NCBI GenBank assembly: GCA_023436305.1
Contig: JAEZJQ010000099.1
Coordinates: 1 to 38,970, forward strand
Direction of reading: 5' to 3'
From: Bacillota bacterium
GTDB lineage: Bacteria > Bacillota > UBA4882 > UBA8346
DNA length: 38,970 nt
This document shows, piece after piece, positions 23,921 through 32,104 of the stretch. The first letter of the stretch is position 1; every line of letters begins with the position of its first letter. The notes under the pieces are model-generated. The model did not search any database and had not been told where the DNA came from. It was given only the letters and a program-made list of their open reading frames with translations. Made by a program: the position numbers and the translations under genes.

Positions 23921-25606
23921 TTAATGGGCCAATTGAACCCGGTTGACTATTTGATTAGTAATATCAGCCGTCGGTCTTCCCAAATGGTATCCTTGCCCGT
24001 AGGTTACCCCTATCCCCTGTAATATCTTTACAATCTCTTTGTTTTCGACACATTCGGCCACAGTTTCAATTCCCAAAGCTCTGGCCAACTGATGCATGGC
24101 TTGAACCAACGGACGCTGGGTCAAGTCTTCCGCCAGGGTACTGATAAACAAGCCGTCCAATTTCAGTTGGTCCACCGGTAGATTCCGCAGATACAAAAAT
24201 GAATTGAACCCGGTTCCGAAATCATCCAGGGCAAATAGGCAACCAAAGGTCTTTAAACGCTCAATCCAGTCCTTGACCCGATCAAAATCTTCCACCACCG
24301 CTGATTCGGTGATTTCAAAACCTAATCGATGCGGCTCGATACTATAAAGCAGCATATTTTCCTCGATAAAACTTAAAAAGGAAGTATCAGCGAGACTATG
24401 ACCGGATATATTGGCGTATAAATGAATATCCGGATATTTATACAGGGTCTGAATGGCGTGTTTCACCACCCAGCGATCCAACTGGGGCATTAATCCGAAG
24501 TGTTCCGCTGCCGGAATAAATTTTTGCGGAGCGATGACCCCTCCACTTGGGTCCAGGAGCCGGACCAATACTTCATAATGGCTTATTTGGGAATCATTTA
24601 ACCGGTATACGGGCTGAAAATAAAGGATTAAATTATCATCCAGCAAGGCATCCTTGATTCGAATCGCCCATTCACCGATCTCGGAAAGCCGGTTCAATAC
24701 ATTATTGCCGGAACTATAAAACACCACCCGGTTCCTGCCTTGTTTCTTAGCGGAATACATGGCCGAATCCGCTTCCGATAAAAGCATTCCGGGATCCGCC
24801 TTTCCGTCAATCATTACAATTCCAATACTTAGCCCCAGGTGAAAACTGTGATTTCCATAAGTGAACCGATGTTCCTCCACTGCCTGGCACATTCGAGCGG
24901 CCACAATCCCGGCTTCTTCCGCATCGCCTTTTTCGTCCAACAGCAAGGCGAATTCATCGCCGCCCAATCGGGCCAGTAAATTAGAGGAACGCAGTTGATT
25001 CTTGAGAATTTCCGTTAATTGAATCAGTACTTTATCCCCGATGGCATGACCCAAAGTATCATTGACAAATTTAAAATGATCGAGATCCATTAAGATAAAG
25101 GCGCTTTGCCGGCCCTGTCTGGCATTGGCAACGGCTTTCTTCAGATAGTGTTCAAGTAAACGGCGGTTGGAAAGCCCGGTCAACGGATCATGAGTGGCTA
25201 AATAGCCCAATTGACGCTGTTGCTCTTTCCGTTTTTTGTCAATGCTTTCCAAACGGCTGGCCATCTTGTCAAAGGATTCCATTAATAAATCAAGCTCATC
25301 CCGATCCTTACCGGTTTTAAACCCGGCTTTCCGGCCACTGTTACGGGTCAGCCGGACATTTAAATCACCCTGAGAAAGAACATCAAATGCGCTTAAAATT
25401 TTAGCGATCCTTTTTCCCAGGAGTTTATTGGCCACGAAAAAGATAACCAATAAAAACAGGATCATGGTGGCGATGGAAAAAACAATAAACACCATGATAT
25501 TGTTCTGGGTAAGATACCGGTAAAGAAGAGAATGGGCAGTAATGATTAAGAATACCGTAATCCCTAATATCCGAAACATTTTCATGGAAATACGCGGTGT
25601 TTTCAT
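23921..25606 (-). CDS. Membrane GGDEF-EAL protein (cyclic-di-GMP turnover)
   Basis: The order is two N-terminal membrane helices (about 10-60), a HAMP-like linker (GKRIAKILSAFDVLSQGDLN), a GGDEF domain with intact RLGGDEFALL (215-219), and an EAL domain. The EAL key positions are kept: E of EVLVR (345-349), NISGHSL, ITESAV, DDFGTG, KLDG, ECVEN and GQGYHLGRP, so both synthesis and hydrolysis of cyclic-di-GMP look possible. No RxxD inhibitory site precedes GGDEF. The periplasmic loop is tiny, so it is not a classical ligand sensor. The ATG at 25606 has GGAGGG 8 nt upstream and overlaps the stop of a 30-codon upstream ORF by ATGA. Confidence 0.95.
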   Translation of the reverse strand: MKTPRISMKMFRILGITVFLIITAHSLLYRYLTQNNIMVFIVFSIATMILFLLVIFFVANKLLGKRIAKILSAFDVLSQGDLNVRLTRNSGRKAGFKTGKDRDELDLLMESFDKMASRLESIDKKRKEQQRQLGYLATHDPLTGLSNRRLLEHYLKKAVANARQGRQSAFILMDLDHFKFVNDTLGHAIGDKVLIQLTEILKNQLRSSNLLARLGGDEFALLLDEKGDAEEAGIVAARMCQAVEEHRFTYGNHSFHLGLSIGIVMIDGKADPGMLLSEADSAMYSAKKQGRNRVVFYSSGNNVLNRLSEIGEWAIRIKDALLDDNLILYFQPVYRLNDSQISHYEVLVRLLDPSGGVIAPQKFIPAAEHFGLMPQLDRWVVKHAIQTLYKYPDIHLYANISGHSLADTSFLSFIEENMLLYSIEPHRLGFEITESAVVEDFDRVKDWIERLKTFGCLFALDDFGTGFNSFLYLRNLPVDQLKLDGLFISTLAEDLTQRPLVQAMHQLARALGIETVAECVENKEIVKILQGIGVTYGQGYHLGRPTADITNQIVNRVQLAH

Positions 25607-25695
25607 GGCAGACACCCTCCGGCAAACAGGGTGGCGCCCGTTACAGCGGATTGCAAGGCGGGTAATTTCAAAAGACGCAGATAGGATCTCTCCAT
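25603..25695 (-). CDS. Possible 30-aa peptide translationally coupled to the GGDEF-EAL gene
   Basis: ATG (25693-25695) with AGGGAG 8 nt upstream opens a frame starting MERSYLRLLKLPALQSAVTG and continuing ATLFAGGCLP, ending in a TGA that overlaps the GGDEF-EAL start (ATGA). The peptide is mildly hydrophobic. The overlap and ribosome site suggest a leader or a small membrane partner, but chance cannot be excluded without conservation data. Confidence 0.4.
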   Translation of the reverse strand: MERSYLRLLKLPALQSAVTGATLFAGGCLP

Positions 25696-25866
25696 AGGCA
25701 AAACTCCCTATATCGATTTGGCTCCTATGAATTGTAGAATAGCAGGAAGTATTTTCTAGTAAACCTTTACAGTATATAATATTTCGTTAATTTTCGGTAA
25801 AATCCTTTAAAATTTCAAAATAAATTTTATACGGAATGATTAAACTACAATCACGCCGGAATCGAT

Positions 25867-26130
25867 CTATAATTTGCCATGATTGCGTTCTACCCAATTG
25901 TGCGCCCAATTAAGGCACTCGGAGTGGCTGTTCCAATATTCCGGTATGTTTTCCTCCGGTGAAATTGAAAATACATCAATGGGCTGCGGAACTTTAGCAG
26001 GTTCAGTATTATTTTCATCAATCTGATAAACCCTGGTAATATGGAAAAAATATTTTGTTTCCCCATTTATTTTTTCTTTTTCGATGTCTACTTCAAAATT
26101 TTTATCTTGAATAACAAAAGTATGCTTCAC
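25867..26130 (-). CDS. Hypothetical small protein, 87 aa
   Basis: The family is not recognised. The protein is acidic and soluble (KNFEVDIEKEKINGETKYFF, IPEYWNSHSECLNWAHNWVE). GTG at 26130 is preferred as start because a GAGGGGGG stretch lies 7 nt upstream; the frame continues ten codons further up to a weak TTG. It is flanked on both sides by 147-170 bp without features, so it is likely a single-gene unit. Confidence 0.6.
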   Translation of the reverse strand: MKHTFVIQDKNFEVDIEKEKINGETKYFFHITRVYQIDENNTEPAKVPQPIDVFSISPEENIPEYWNSHSECLNWAHNWVERNHGKL

Positions 26131-26307
26131 TGAAAATCCCCCCTCTTTTACGTTCGTCAAGAAAAGGATAAACCCTTTTAAAAGTTCAATTCCGCGTGAT
26201 ATTTCTTTGGGCTTTCTGAATCCGCGTAAGAAAAATGGATTGAACGGAAATAGACATTTTAAAACATAATTAAAACAATAATTACAAGGATTAAATTCTG
26301 TAAGAAT

Positions 26308-26733
26308 TTACTTGATTGCAATAATCAACGCTCCAGCCACGATTAATAATCCACCCGTTAGCGTTTTAAAATCCGCTTTCTCACCGAGAAATATGAATGC
26401 CAGCGCCATGGCAAACACTACACCCAATTTATCGATGGGCGCTACTTTGGAGGCGGGGCCGAGTTGTAACGCCCGGTAATAACAAAGCCAGGACGCTCCC
26501 GTTGCCAAGGCGGATAAAACCAGAAAAATCAAAGTTTTGCCCGGTAATTTGGCCGGGTTCTGCCATTCCCGGGTAATCAAGACAATCCCACCGGAAAAAA
26601 ACAACACCACGATTGTCCGTAGAAACGTGGCCAGATTGGAATTGATTCCGGTAACGCCGATTTTGCCGAAAAGTGCGGTCAAACCGGCAAAAAAAGCCGA
26701 TCCCAGCGCAAAATATACCCAATTCGGAAACAT
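26308..26733 (-). CDS. Half-size EamA/DMT-family transporter
   Basis: The 141-aa protein is a single EamA domain with about five helices (SAFFAGLTALFGKIGVTGIN, ASWLCYYRALQLGPASKVAP, LGEKADFKTLTGGLLIVAGA). Members of this length are thought to work as dimers and move small metabolites; the substrate is unknown. The ATG at 26733 follows AAAGAGGTG by about 8 nt; the longer reading frame runs back into the neighbouring gene and is not used. It is 26 bp downstream of the CDP-alcohol phosphotransferase gene, likely one operon. Confidence 0.88.
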   Translation of the reverse strand: MFPNWVYFALGSAFFAGLTALFGKIGVTGINSNLATFLRTIVVLFFSGGIVLITREWQNPAKLPGKTLIFLVLSALATGASWLCYYRALQLGPASKVAPIDKLGVVFAMALAFIFLGEKADFKTLTGGLLIVAGALIIAIK

Positions 26734-26759
26734 TCTAAAAACACCTCTTTCGGAGACGA

Positions 26760-27377
26760 TTATAGCTTTTTTGCGCCACAAGCGTTGCGTTTGGCATAAA
26801 ATTCGGCGGAACGTTTGCGAAATATCTCTTTGATTATCATCAGATTGGAAAGCAGCGTCCCGATAACCACCAACAGCAAAAAAACCATTGTGACCCAATT
26901 CCAAGAAAATAAAACGATGATTACAATTGCCGCGATTCTTTCAAAACGGGCCGTAATGACAAATGAAGTATCCAAACCATACCGGTATGCCCAAGTGCGC
27001 GTAACAAGAAGCATGATGGAACCGAGCGGCAACAAGCCGCCCCACCAGGGAATGATTCCGGAGCATATTAAAGCTCCCACGCATGTGGTTTCCACTATTC
27101 GATCACATGCCGAATCAAATTTCCTTCCCGTTAGAGTGGCTTGTTGATTAAGTCTGGCCACTGTTCCATCCAGCATATCGGCAAAGACACTTAAGAGAAT
27201 GAAGGTTAAACCCCATAAAGATTGGCGAAACAGCAAACAGGCCGCCGCCGACAGGCCAAAAACCAAACCGGTTAAGGTAATCATATTGGCACTTACCCCA
27301 TGAATTGCCAGCCAATTTGCAAAGGCATGCAATTTCCGATCCTTATAAGGTTTTAAACCGTAAATTCCACGAAACAT
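26760..27377 (-). CDS. CDP-alcohol phosphatidyltransferase family protein
   Basis: The 205-aa membrane enzyme shows the full signature DxxDGxxAR-x8-GxxxDxxxD at D67, D70, G71, A74, R75, G84, D88 and D92. These residues bind Mg and the CDP-linked lipid during transfer of phosphatidyl groups to an alcohol acceptor. The acceptor (glycerol-phosphate, inositol-phosphate or other) is not clear. About six helices are present. GGAG lies 8 nt before the ATG. The EamA gene downstream suggests joint membrane work, but no more can be said. Confidence 0.9.
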   Translation of the reverse strand: MFRGIYGLKPYKDRKLHAFANWLAIHGVSANMITLTGLVFGLSAAACLLFRQSLWGLTFILLSVFADMLDGTVARLNQQATLTGRKFDSACDRIVETTCVGALICSGIIPWWGGLLPLGSIMLLVTRTWAYRYGLDTSFVITARFERIAAIVIIVLFSWNWVTMVFLLLVVIGTLLSNLMIIKEIFRKRSAEFYAKRNACGAKKL

Positions 27378-27513
27378 CAGATATTCTCCAGTAATTAGTA
27401 ATATTAATTAAAACAAAGACCAATCAATTTCCTATCCTGATTCTTTTCGGCATTAAAAAAACCTTCTTTCAAGAATATACTAATCGAAAATTGGGCGCAC
27501 ACATCATGTTCAT

Positions 27514-28179
27514 TCATGATAATCTTTGGTCTCCCGGTTCCCGCTTTTTCCCTCTAATCGCGTCACATAACAAATCCAGTCCGAACAGGATAAACTCCTC
27601 TTGGTCCAGGGCGTAACGTTGTCCGAAACCCATTCCCGCTTCGGAAAACATATTTAAAAAACCAATGGAAATGGAAACTACAAAATAAGCGCCTTTCCTG
27701 GCATCCAAATCAGCCCGGATGCTTCCATCAGCTTTCCCGGATTCCATCGCTTTGGTGAACATTTCAAACATCATATTTTCTAATGCCATCATCTCTTGAT
27801 GGACCGGACTCTCCTCCGTCTTAATCTTGGTGAACCGGCAATGGTTCAATAAACGAAAGGCATCGGGAAAGTCTTTATAAAACTGGTAATATGCCAGGCC
27901 GGAAAGGTTGATCTTCTCAAACCCGTTTTGGCCCTTCTCAATCGCCGCCTCAAAATAGGAAAGCAATTGTTTAAACCCTTTCACCGCTATTGTAAAATAT
28001 AACTCATCCTTATTCGTAAAATATTGATAGACCGTCCGTTTGGTAAACTGAGCCTCTTTAGCTACTTCGTCCATGGAGGCGCCGTCAAACCCTTTTTCAT
28101 AAAATACTTTTTCAGCGGCGTTAATAATCTCCGCCTCCCGGACTTGCCGCTCCTTTTCCCGTCGGGATAAATGGTCCAT
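27514..28179 (-). CDS. TetR-family transcriptional regulator
   Basis: The 221-aa protein starts with a typical TetR HTH (IINAAEKVFYEKGFDGASMD, EVAKEAQFTKRTVYQYFTNK) followed by a helical ligand-binding domain. The inducer is unknown. It is divergent from the flavodoxin/ferredoxin operon starting at 28359, and two palindromes lie between them (28218-28297), so it probably represses both itself and that operon. The start ATG follows GGGGGA. Length is normal for the family. Confidence 0.93.
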   Translation of the reverse strand: MDHLSRREKERQVREAEIINAAEKVFYEKGFDGASMDEVAKEAQFTKRTVYQYFTNKDELYFTIAVKGFKQLLSYFEAAIEKGQNGFEKINLSGLAYYQFYKDFPDAFRLLNHCRFTKIKTEESPVHQEMMALENMMFEMFTKAMESGKADGSIRADLDARKGAYFVVSISIGFLNMFSEAGMGFGQRYALDQEEFILFGLDLLCDAIRGKKREPGDQRLS

Positions 28180-28217
28180 GTAAATTTATTCCCCCGCTTG
28201 ACGATTCCAGATAAAAA

Positions 28218-28297
28218 ATAGTATACTGTTGGTATACTATTTAAACTTTCAGTTTATGTAGTCTACTCTAGATAGATTAGATATACTTTAAGTATAT
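28218..28297. promoter_or_regulatory. Two palindromic operators between the TetR gene and the EFR1 operon
   Basis: ATAGTATAC (28218-28226) and GTATACTAT (28232-28240) form a perfect 9-bp inverted repeat around a 5-nt centre. ATATACTT (28281-28288) and AAGTATAT (28290-28297) form a second. Both share TATACT-type half-sites, as expected for dimeric TetR-family binding on each side of divergent promoters. Confidence 0.7.
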
Positions 28298-28358
28298 TGT
28301 ATATGTACCGCACCTGTCAATGAGCGGTTTATTATTCATTAAAAGGAGGAAATCCGAT

Positions 28359-29384
28359 ATGCCCCAAGTTTTCATTCATTATTTCAGCGGTACCGGAAAT
28401 ACCAAACGAGCCGTGGATTTAATTGCGGATTTTTTGGAGAAGAACGGCTGCGAAGTCCGGCGGTTTTTAATTGGCAAAGACAAACCCAAAATATCTGAAA
28501 CCGCCGTTTTCAACCTTTTTGCATTTCCGGTTCTGGCCTGGGCGGCGCCGGGATTCGTCAAAAAGTATGTCCACCAATTGCCCAAAGGCAAAGGCGCCAA
28601 AGCTGCCATCTGTGCTGTTTGCGCCGGAGGTCCGGTGCAAGCGTTACAGAATATGGAAAAGATCTTAAAACGAAAACAATTTGATGTTTTTCTTACCGGG
28701 AGCATCCTCTATCCCGATAATTGGACACAGATGATGAATCCTCCCACCGAAGCGGACCAAAAAGAAATTATTCGCGGCGGAGATGAGATGGCCCTAAATT
28801 TTGCCGCAAGTTTTATCAATGGGCAACGGCAGCTGTTTCGAAGCGGCTGGTTGGGCAATCTGATAACAGGTTTAGTTTCGATTGCTTTCCGATTTATGGG
28901 TAGCCGTTATTTGGGAAAAACCTATATTGCGGATTCGCAATGCAACCATTGCGGGATTTGTGTCAAAACTTGCCCGGTGAATACCATTCAGATGAAGGGT
29001 TTATCCGCTAAAAAGCCGTTCTGGTCGTTTTCATGTCAAGATTGTGGACGTTGCATCAATATCTGTCCCCAAAAAGCCATCCAAGTATCCATACCCAGGT
29101 TATTCCTGCACATGATCATCAATATTGGCTTGATATGGGTGTCAATTCCTTTGGCCGGTTGGGCGGCGAAATCTCTGCCTCCCGCCTATCAGACTGCCGG
29201 TTGGATAGTTCCCTTTATACTGGAACTGGCAGTGGCGCTTTGGGTTCAATTTGCGATTATCGACCGTTTATTCTTCCTGCTTGAACAAATACCGGGGATC
29301 CGCCGCTTTTTCGAATGGAGTTTAACCCGAAAGTTCCGTCGCTACACCGCACCAGGGTTTAAACCGTTTTTAGATCAAGATTAG
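28359..29384 (+). CDS. EFR1-family flavodoxin-ferredoxin fusion protein
   Basis: The 341-aa protein has an N-terminal flavodoxin-like domain with the FMN phosphate loop SGTGNTKRA (10-18), then two 4Fe-4S motifs (C195-C198-C201-C205 and C226-C229-C232-C236), then about two C-terminal membrane helices. This is the EFR1 (flavodoxin-ferredoxin) type of clostridial redox protein, probably a membrane-associated electron carrier. AAAGGAGG supports the ATG at 28359; the earlier in-frame start overlaps the control region. It is first in a three-gene operon with two flavodoxin-fold oxidoreductases. Confidence 0.9.
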   Translation: MPQVFIHYFSGTGNTKRAVDLIADFLEKNGCEVRRFLIGKDKPKISETAVFNLFAFPVLAWAAPGFVKKYVHQLPKGKGAKAAICAVCAGGPVQALQNMEKILKRKQFDVFLTGSILYPDNWTQMMNPPTEADQKEIIRGGDEMALNFAASFINGQRQLFRSGWLGNLITGLVSIAFRFMGSRYLGKTYIADSQCNHCGICVKTCPVNTIQMKGLSAKKPFWSFSCQDCGRCINICPQKAIQVSIPRLFLHMIINIGLIWVSIPLAGWAAKSLPPAYQTAGWIVPFILELAVALWVQFAIIDRLFFLLEQIPGIRRFFEWSLTRKFRRYTAPGFKPFLDQD

Positions 29385-29395
29385 GGAGGTAAACG

Positions 29396-29947
29396 ATGAA
29401 TACCCTGATTTTGAAAGGGGGCCCGGCAACAGGACATCAGGAATTCCATACCTATCTCAAGAATCTGGAGCGGAAGCTTGAGAAAAATCCCGGCACGGTT
29501 CAGACCTGCAATCTGGCTGAAATGAATATTCATTACTGTACCGGGTGTTGGTCGTGCTGGTTGAAGACGCCCGGAAGGTGTATGTTCCGCGATGATATGG
29601 AACAAATTCTCCCCAGGGTACTTACGGCTGATTTTGTAATTTACGCCACACCACTAGCCATGGGATTTGTCCACAGCAGTTTAAAAAAGACCATGGACCG
29701 GATGATTCCACTGGTGTTACCGTATATTGGCATCTATCACGGTGAGTGTCACCATTATCTCCGTTATCCTAAAAGTCCGGCTATGGGTGTGCTGGTGGAA
29801 AAAGAAGAAGATACGGATGCCGCCGATCTGGAGATCGTCACCCGTACTTTCCAACGATTATCCTTGAATTTTCGCAGCCGGTTTATCTTCAGCGAAACCA
29901 CTGAAACCCCTCAGGAGGTGATACTTGATGAAATTGGCCGTATTTAA
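29396..29947 (+). CDS. Flavodoxin-fold NAD(P)H-dependent FMN reductase-like protein
   Basis: The 183-aa protein resembles the NADPH-dependent FMN reductase/iron-sulfur flavoprotein group: LILKGGPATG at the phosphate loop, MNIHYCTGCWSCWLKTPGRC with the three conserved cysteines, and DFVIYATPLAMGFVHSSLKK. It lies 11 bp after the EFR1 gene with GGAGG upstream. Its last 20 nt overlap the next gene. It likely transfers electrons from NAD(P)H through a flavin to the other operon products. Confidence 0.85.
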   Translation: MNTLILKGGPATGHQEFHTYLKNLERKLEKNPGTVQTCNLAEMNIHYCTGCWSCWLKTPGRCMFRDDMEQILPRVLTADFVIYATPLAMGFVHSSLKKTMDRMIPLVLPYIGIYHGECHHYLRYPKSPAMGVLVEKEEDTDAADLEIVTRTFQRLSLNFRSRFIFSETTETPQEVILDEIGRI

Positions 29948-30596
29948 CGGTTCCCCCCGTGGAGAAAAAAGCAATACCGGAATTTTGCTGCAACAATTTC
30001 TCGGAGGGTTCATCCAGATCCCCGGGAATTGTTTTGAAGAGTATTATTTAGTTCATACTAATGAACATTCAAACTATGCCCGGATTTTTCGGGAATCCGA
30101 GGCCGTATTGCTAGCCTTTCCGCTTTACACGGACGCCATGCCGGGGATCGTCAAGGCATTCATTGAAGAACTGGCGACCCAACCAATGGAATCGGGAACT
30201 CAGCAGAAACTCTTATTCCTGGTGCAGTCCGGATTCCCCGAAGCCATCCATTTAGCCACCGTGGAACAATATCTGCTTAAATTGGCTCGAAGACTGGGCT
30301 ATGATTCGCCGGGCGTAATTATCAAGGGCGGGGTTGAAGGAATCCAAGTCATGCCGCCCCAAATGACCCGGAAGCTTTTTAGCCGGTTAAAGGCCCTTGG
30401 GGAGATATTCGGCCGTTTGGGTGTTTTGGATGAAGGGCTATTGAAAAAAGTTTGCGGAATGAAGCGCTTTCCCAGGTGGATATTCCCGGTTATATATCTG
30501 ATGAAATGGATGGGAATGATGGATAGTTCTTGGAATGACACCTTAAAAAAGAATAATGCCTTTGAACGGAGGTTCGACAGGCCGTATTCGGAGTAA
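29928..30596 (+). CDS. Flavodoxin-fold NAD(P)H oxidoreductase-like protein
   Basis: The 222-aa protein begins with KLAVFNGSPRGEKSNTGILL, the FMN-binding loop of NADPH-dependent FMN reductases, and continues with EAVLLAFPLYTDAMPGIVKA. The C-terminal 80 residues (KWMGMMDSSWNDTLKKNNAF) recall proteins that lie beside EFR1-type carriers. AGGAGGTG supports the ATG at 29928, inside the end of the previous gene. It is the last gene of the TetR-controlled operon. Confidence 0.82.
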   Translation: MKLAVFNGSPRGEKSNTGILLQQFLGGFIQIPGNCFEEYYLVHTNEHSNYARIFRESEAVLLAFPLYTDAMPGIVKAFIEELATQPMESGTQQKLLFLVQSGFPEAIHLATVEQYLLKLARRLGYDSPGVIIKGGVEGIQVMPPQMTRKLFSRLKALGEIFGRLGVLDEGLLKKVCGMKRFPRWIFPVIYLMKWMGMMDSSWNDTLKKNNAFERRFDRPYSE

Positions 30597-30677
30597 GGGG
30601 GACTCGATACCATTGTTTTTGAGACCGCCATATTAAAACCAAGACAAAATTTATCCCTTGTGAAGAATACATTTTTA

Positions 30678-30715
30678 CAACAAAACAGTTGCCCGCCGGA
30701 GCAACTGTTTTGTTG
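30678..30715. terminator. Hairpin terminator after the flavodoxin operon
   Basis: A perfect 15-bp stem (CAACAAAACAGTTGC at 30678-30692, complement at 30701-30715) has an 8-nt loop. The T-rich part is within the right arm and no long T-run follows. It lies between convergent genes and is probably used in both directions. Confidence 0.65.
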
Positions 30716-30753
30716 CAATCGTAATGACATCTGTTTAAATTCCCGGTTATTTT

Positions 30754-31011
30754 TTAAAGGCAACCGTCTTGGCGGGATAGAAGATTCTGATCAATGACCG
30801 CTACATACGCATGACCATAATAATTAACATTCAGGCTACCACCAATCGCATATGTACCGTCAGGCATCTGGACGGCTGAGTTCAAGCCGAAACTAAGGGA
30901 GCGGAAATATTGCTCATATTGTTCTACGGGTTTATTCCAACCCTGATCGCGAAAGGAATCAGCAATCATCGGGCTATCCGTGAAAAGCATATTGCGAATG
31001 ACAATTGGCAT
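30754..31011 (-). pseudogene. Remnant of a GNAT acetyltransferase joined to an unrelated tail
   Basis: The first 36 residues (MPIVIRNMLFTDSPMIADSF, DQGWNKPVEQYEQYF) match the start of a GNAT-family acetyltransferase. The usual acetyl-CoA-binding part is absent. The remaining residues (MPDGTYAIGGSLNVNYYGHA) do not belong to GNAT and look like a piece of a beta-rich repeat protein. At 85 aa it is about half the family length, so a deletion or rearrangement is likely. AAGGAG lies upstream of the ATG. Confidence 0.55.
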
Positions 31012-31068
31012 TACGATTGAATCTCCTTGTTGCGAAATTGGCGCACTATGGCTTTTGGTGCATGATTT

Positions 31069-31590
31069 TTATGAACGAACATAGGCGATGAGTTCATCGA
31101 TATTTTTCTTTCGGGTAAAATCGGCCGGCTGATCATAAGCGGCCAACATCCCCCTTTCATCCGCCGCTAATTCCTTTTTTCCCTTCAGCTTCCATTTCAT
31201 GAGTGTCATCAATACTTTATCAACCGGTTTCAACTTATCATAATCAAAACCACCCCGTAAATAAAAAAACCGTATCCGTTGCTGCTGTTCAACGGAGAAA
31301 TTTCGATTTCGCACTTCATGGATTGCCTCTTCTCTGGGAGGCGTGGCGCCGCTAGCAAAGACAACCACCTTTTTACCTTTCAGTTTATCAAGGTTTCGGG
31401 TGATGAATTTTACGCCGTTGATACCCACGGCATACAGACCTCCACCGTAAATCACCGTGTCATAGGCGGCCAATTTATCAATGGTGACCTCAGAAGCTTC
31501 AAAAAGATCAGCGGCTAACTCGGCCGCGATCCATTCGGCGTATTTCTTGACGAAACCGGATTTGGATTTGTAGATTACGATATTTTTCAA
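31069..31590 (-). CDS. Flavodoxin-domain protein (HemG-like flavodoxin_5 type)
   Basis: The 173-aa protein starts with NIVIYKSKSGFVKKYAEWIA, the FMN phosphate loop of the flavodoxin family used in HemG-like and related proteins, and continues YDTVIYGGGLYAVGINGVKF and KVVVFASGATPPREEAIHEV. No haem gene is nearby, so the partner is unknown. TTG at 31590 is the start, with GGAGGGG 6 nt upstream. It starts 3 nt after the stop of the GNAT gene, so the two are co-translated. Confidence 0.85.
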   Translation of the reverse strand: MKNIVIYKSKSGFVKKYAEWIAAELAADLFEASEVTIDKLAAYDTVIYGGGLYAVGINGVKFITRNLDKLKGKKVVVFASGATPPREEAIHEVRNRNFSVEQQQRIRFFYLRGGFDYDKLKPVDKVLMTLMKWKLKGKKELAADERGMLAAYDQPADFTRKKNIDELIAYVRS

Positions 31591-31593
31591 TGT

Positions 31594-32073
31594 TCACCCC
31601 TCCATTAACCGCTTTTTTACTTTCATCATCATATATTCCGTTACTCCCGGTTTATAAAGGTCCGGAATAACACCCACTTCCCTATACCCCAATTCTTCAT
31701 AAAGTTTCTTGGCGCGTGGGTTAAAATCCGCAACCACTAAAAACAACTTCGCGTATTCCGTAAAAACCTGTTCTTCGATATATTTCAGGATTTCTTTCCC
31801 AAATCCTTGGCCCCGGTATTCCTCTTTTACGGCAATGATATGAAGGTACGGGAAACTATGAAACGCGCCCCGGGATATAAGCCAATAAAAGCCGATAAAT
31901 TCATTACTTTCATGAAAAACTACCGATACCTCCTGAGCTTTCAGGCCTTGGAGCAAAGCAGTTCGGGCTTTTTCTTCTTCCGGAAAGTAGATCCGGCCCA
32001 AATCGGAATTGAGGAGCGCCGTTACGCATTCATCAAGATGTTCTTTCCGGGCGTTTATAATCGTTAGATGCAA
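31594..32073 (-). CDS. GNAT-family N-acetyltransferase
   Basis: The 159-aa protein has the acetyl-CoA loop (EEYRGQGFGKEILKYIEEQV) and the following VVADFNPRAKKLYEELGYRE, standard for GNAT enzymes. The substrate is unknown. The start is TTG at 32073, with AAGGAG 7-8 nt upstream. It is 31 bp downstream of the deaminase gene and 3 nt upstream of the flavodoxin-domain gene. Confidence 0.9.
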   Translation of the reverse strand: MHLTIINARKEHLDECVTALLNSDLGRIYFPEEEKARTALLQGLKAQEVSVVFHESNEFIGFYWLISRGAFHSFPYLHIIAVKEEYRGQGFGKEILKYIEEQVFTEYAKLFLVVADFNPRAKKLYEELGYREVGVIPDLYKPGVTEYMMMKVKKRLMEG

Positions 32074-32104
32074 AATGATTCTCCTTCGTCTGAAAATGTT
32101 AATA

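Noticed and set aside
25620..25740. Cyclic-di-GMP riboswitch before the GGDEF-EAL gene
   Set aside because: The conserved GEMM core elements were not found in order. A small coupled ORF accounts for the stretch.
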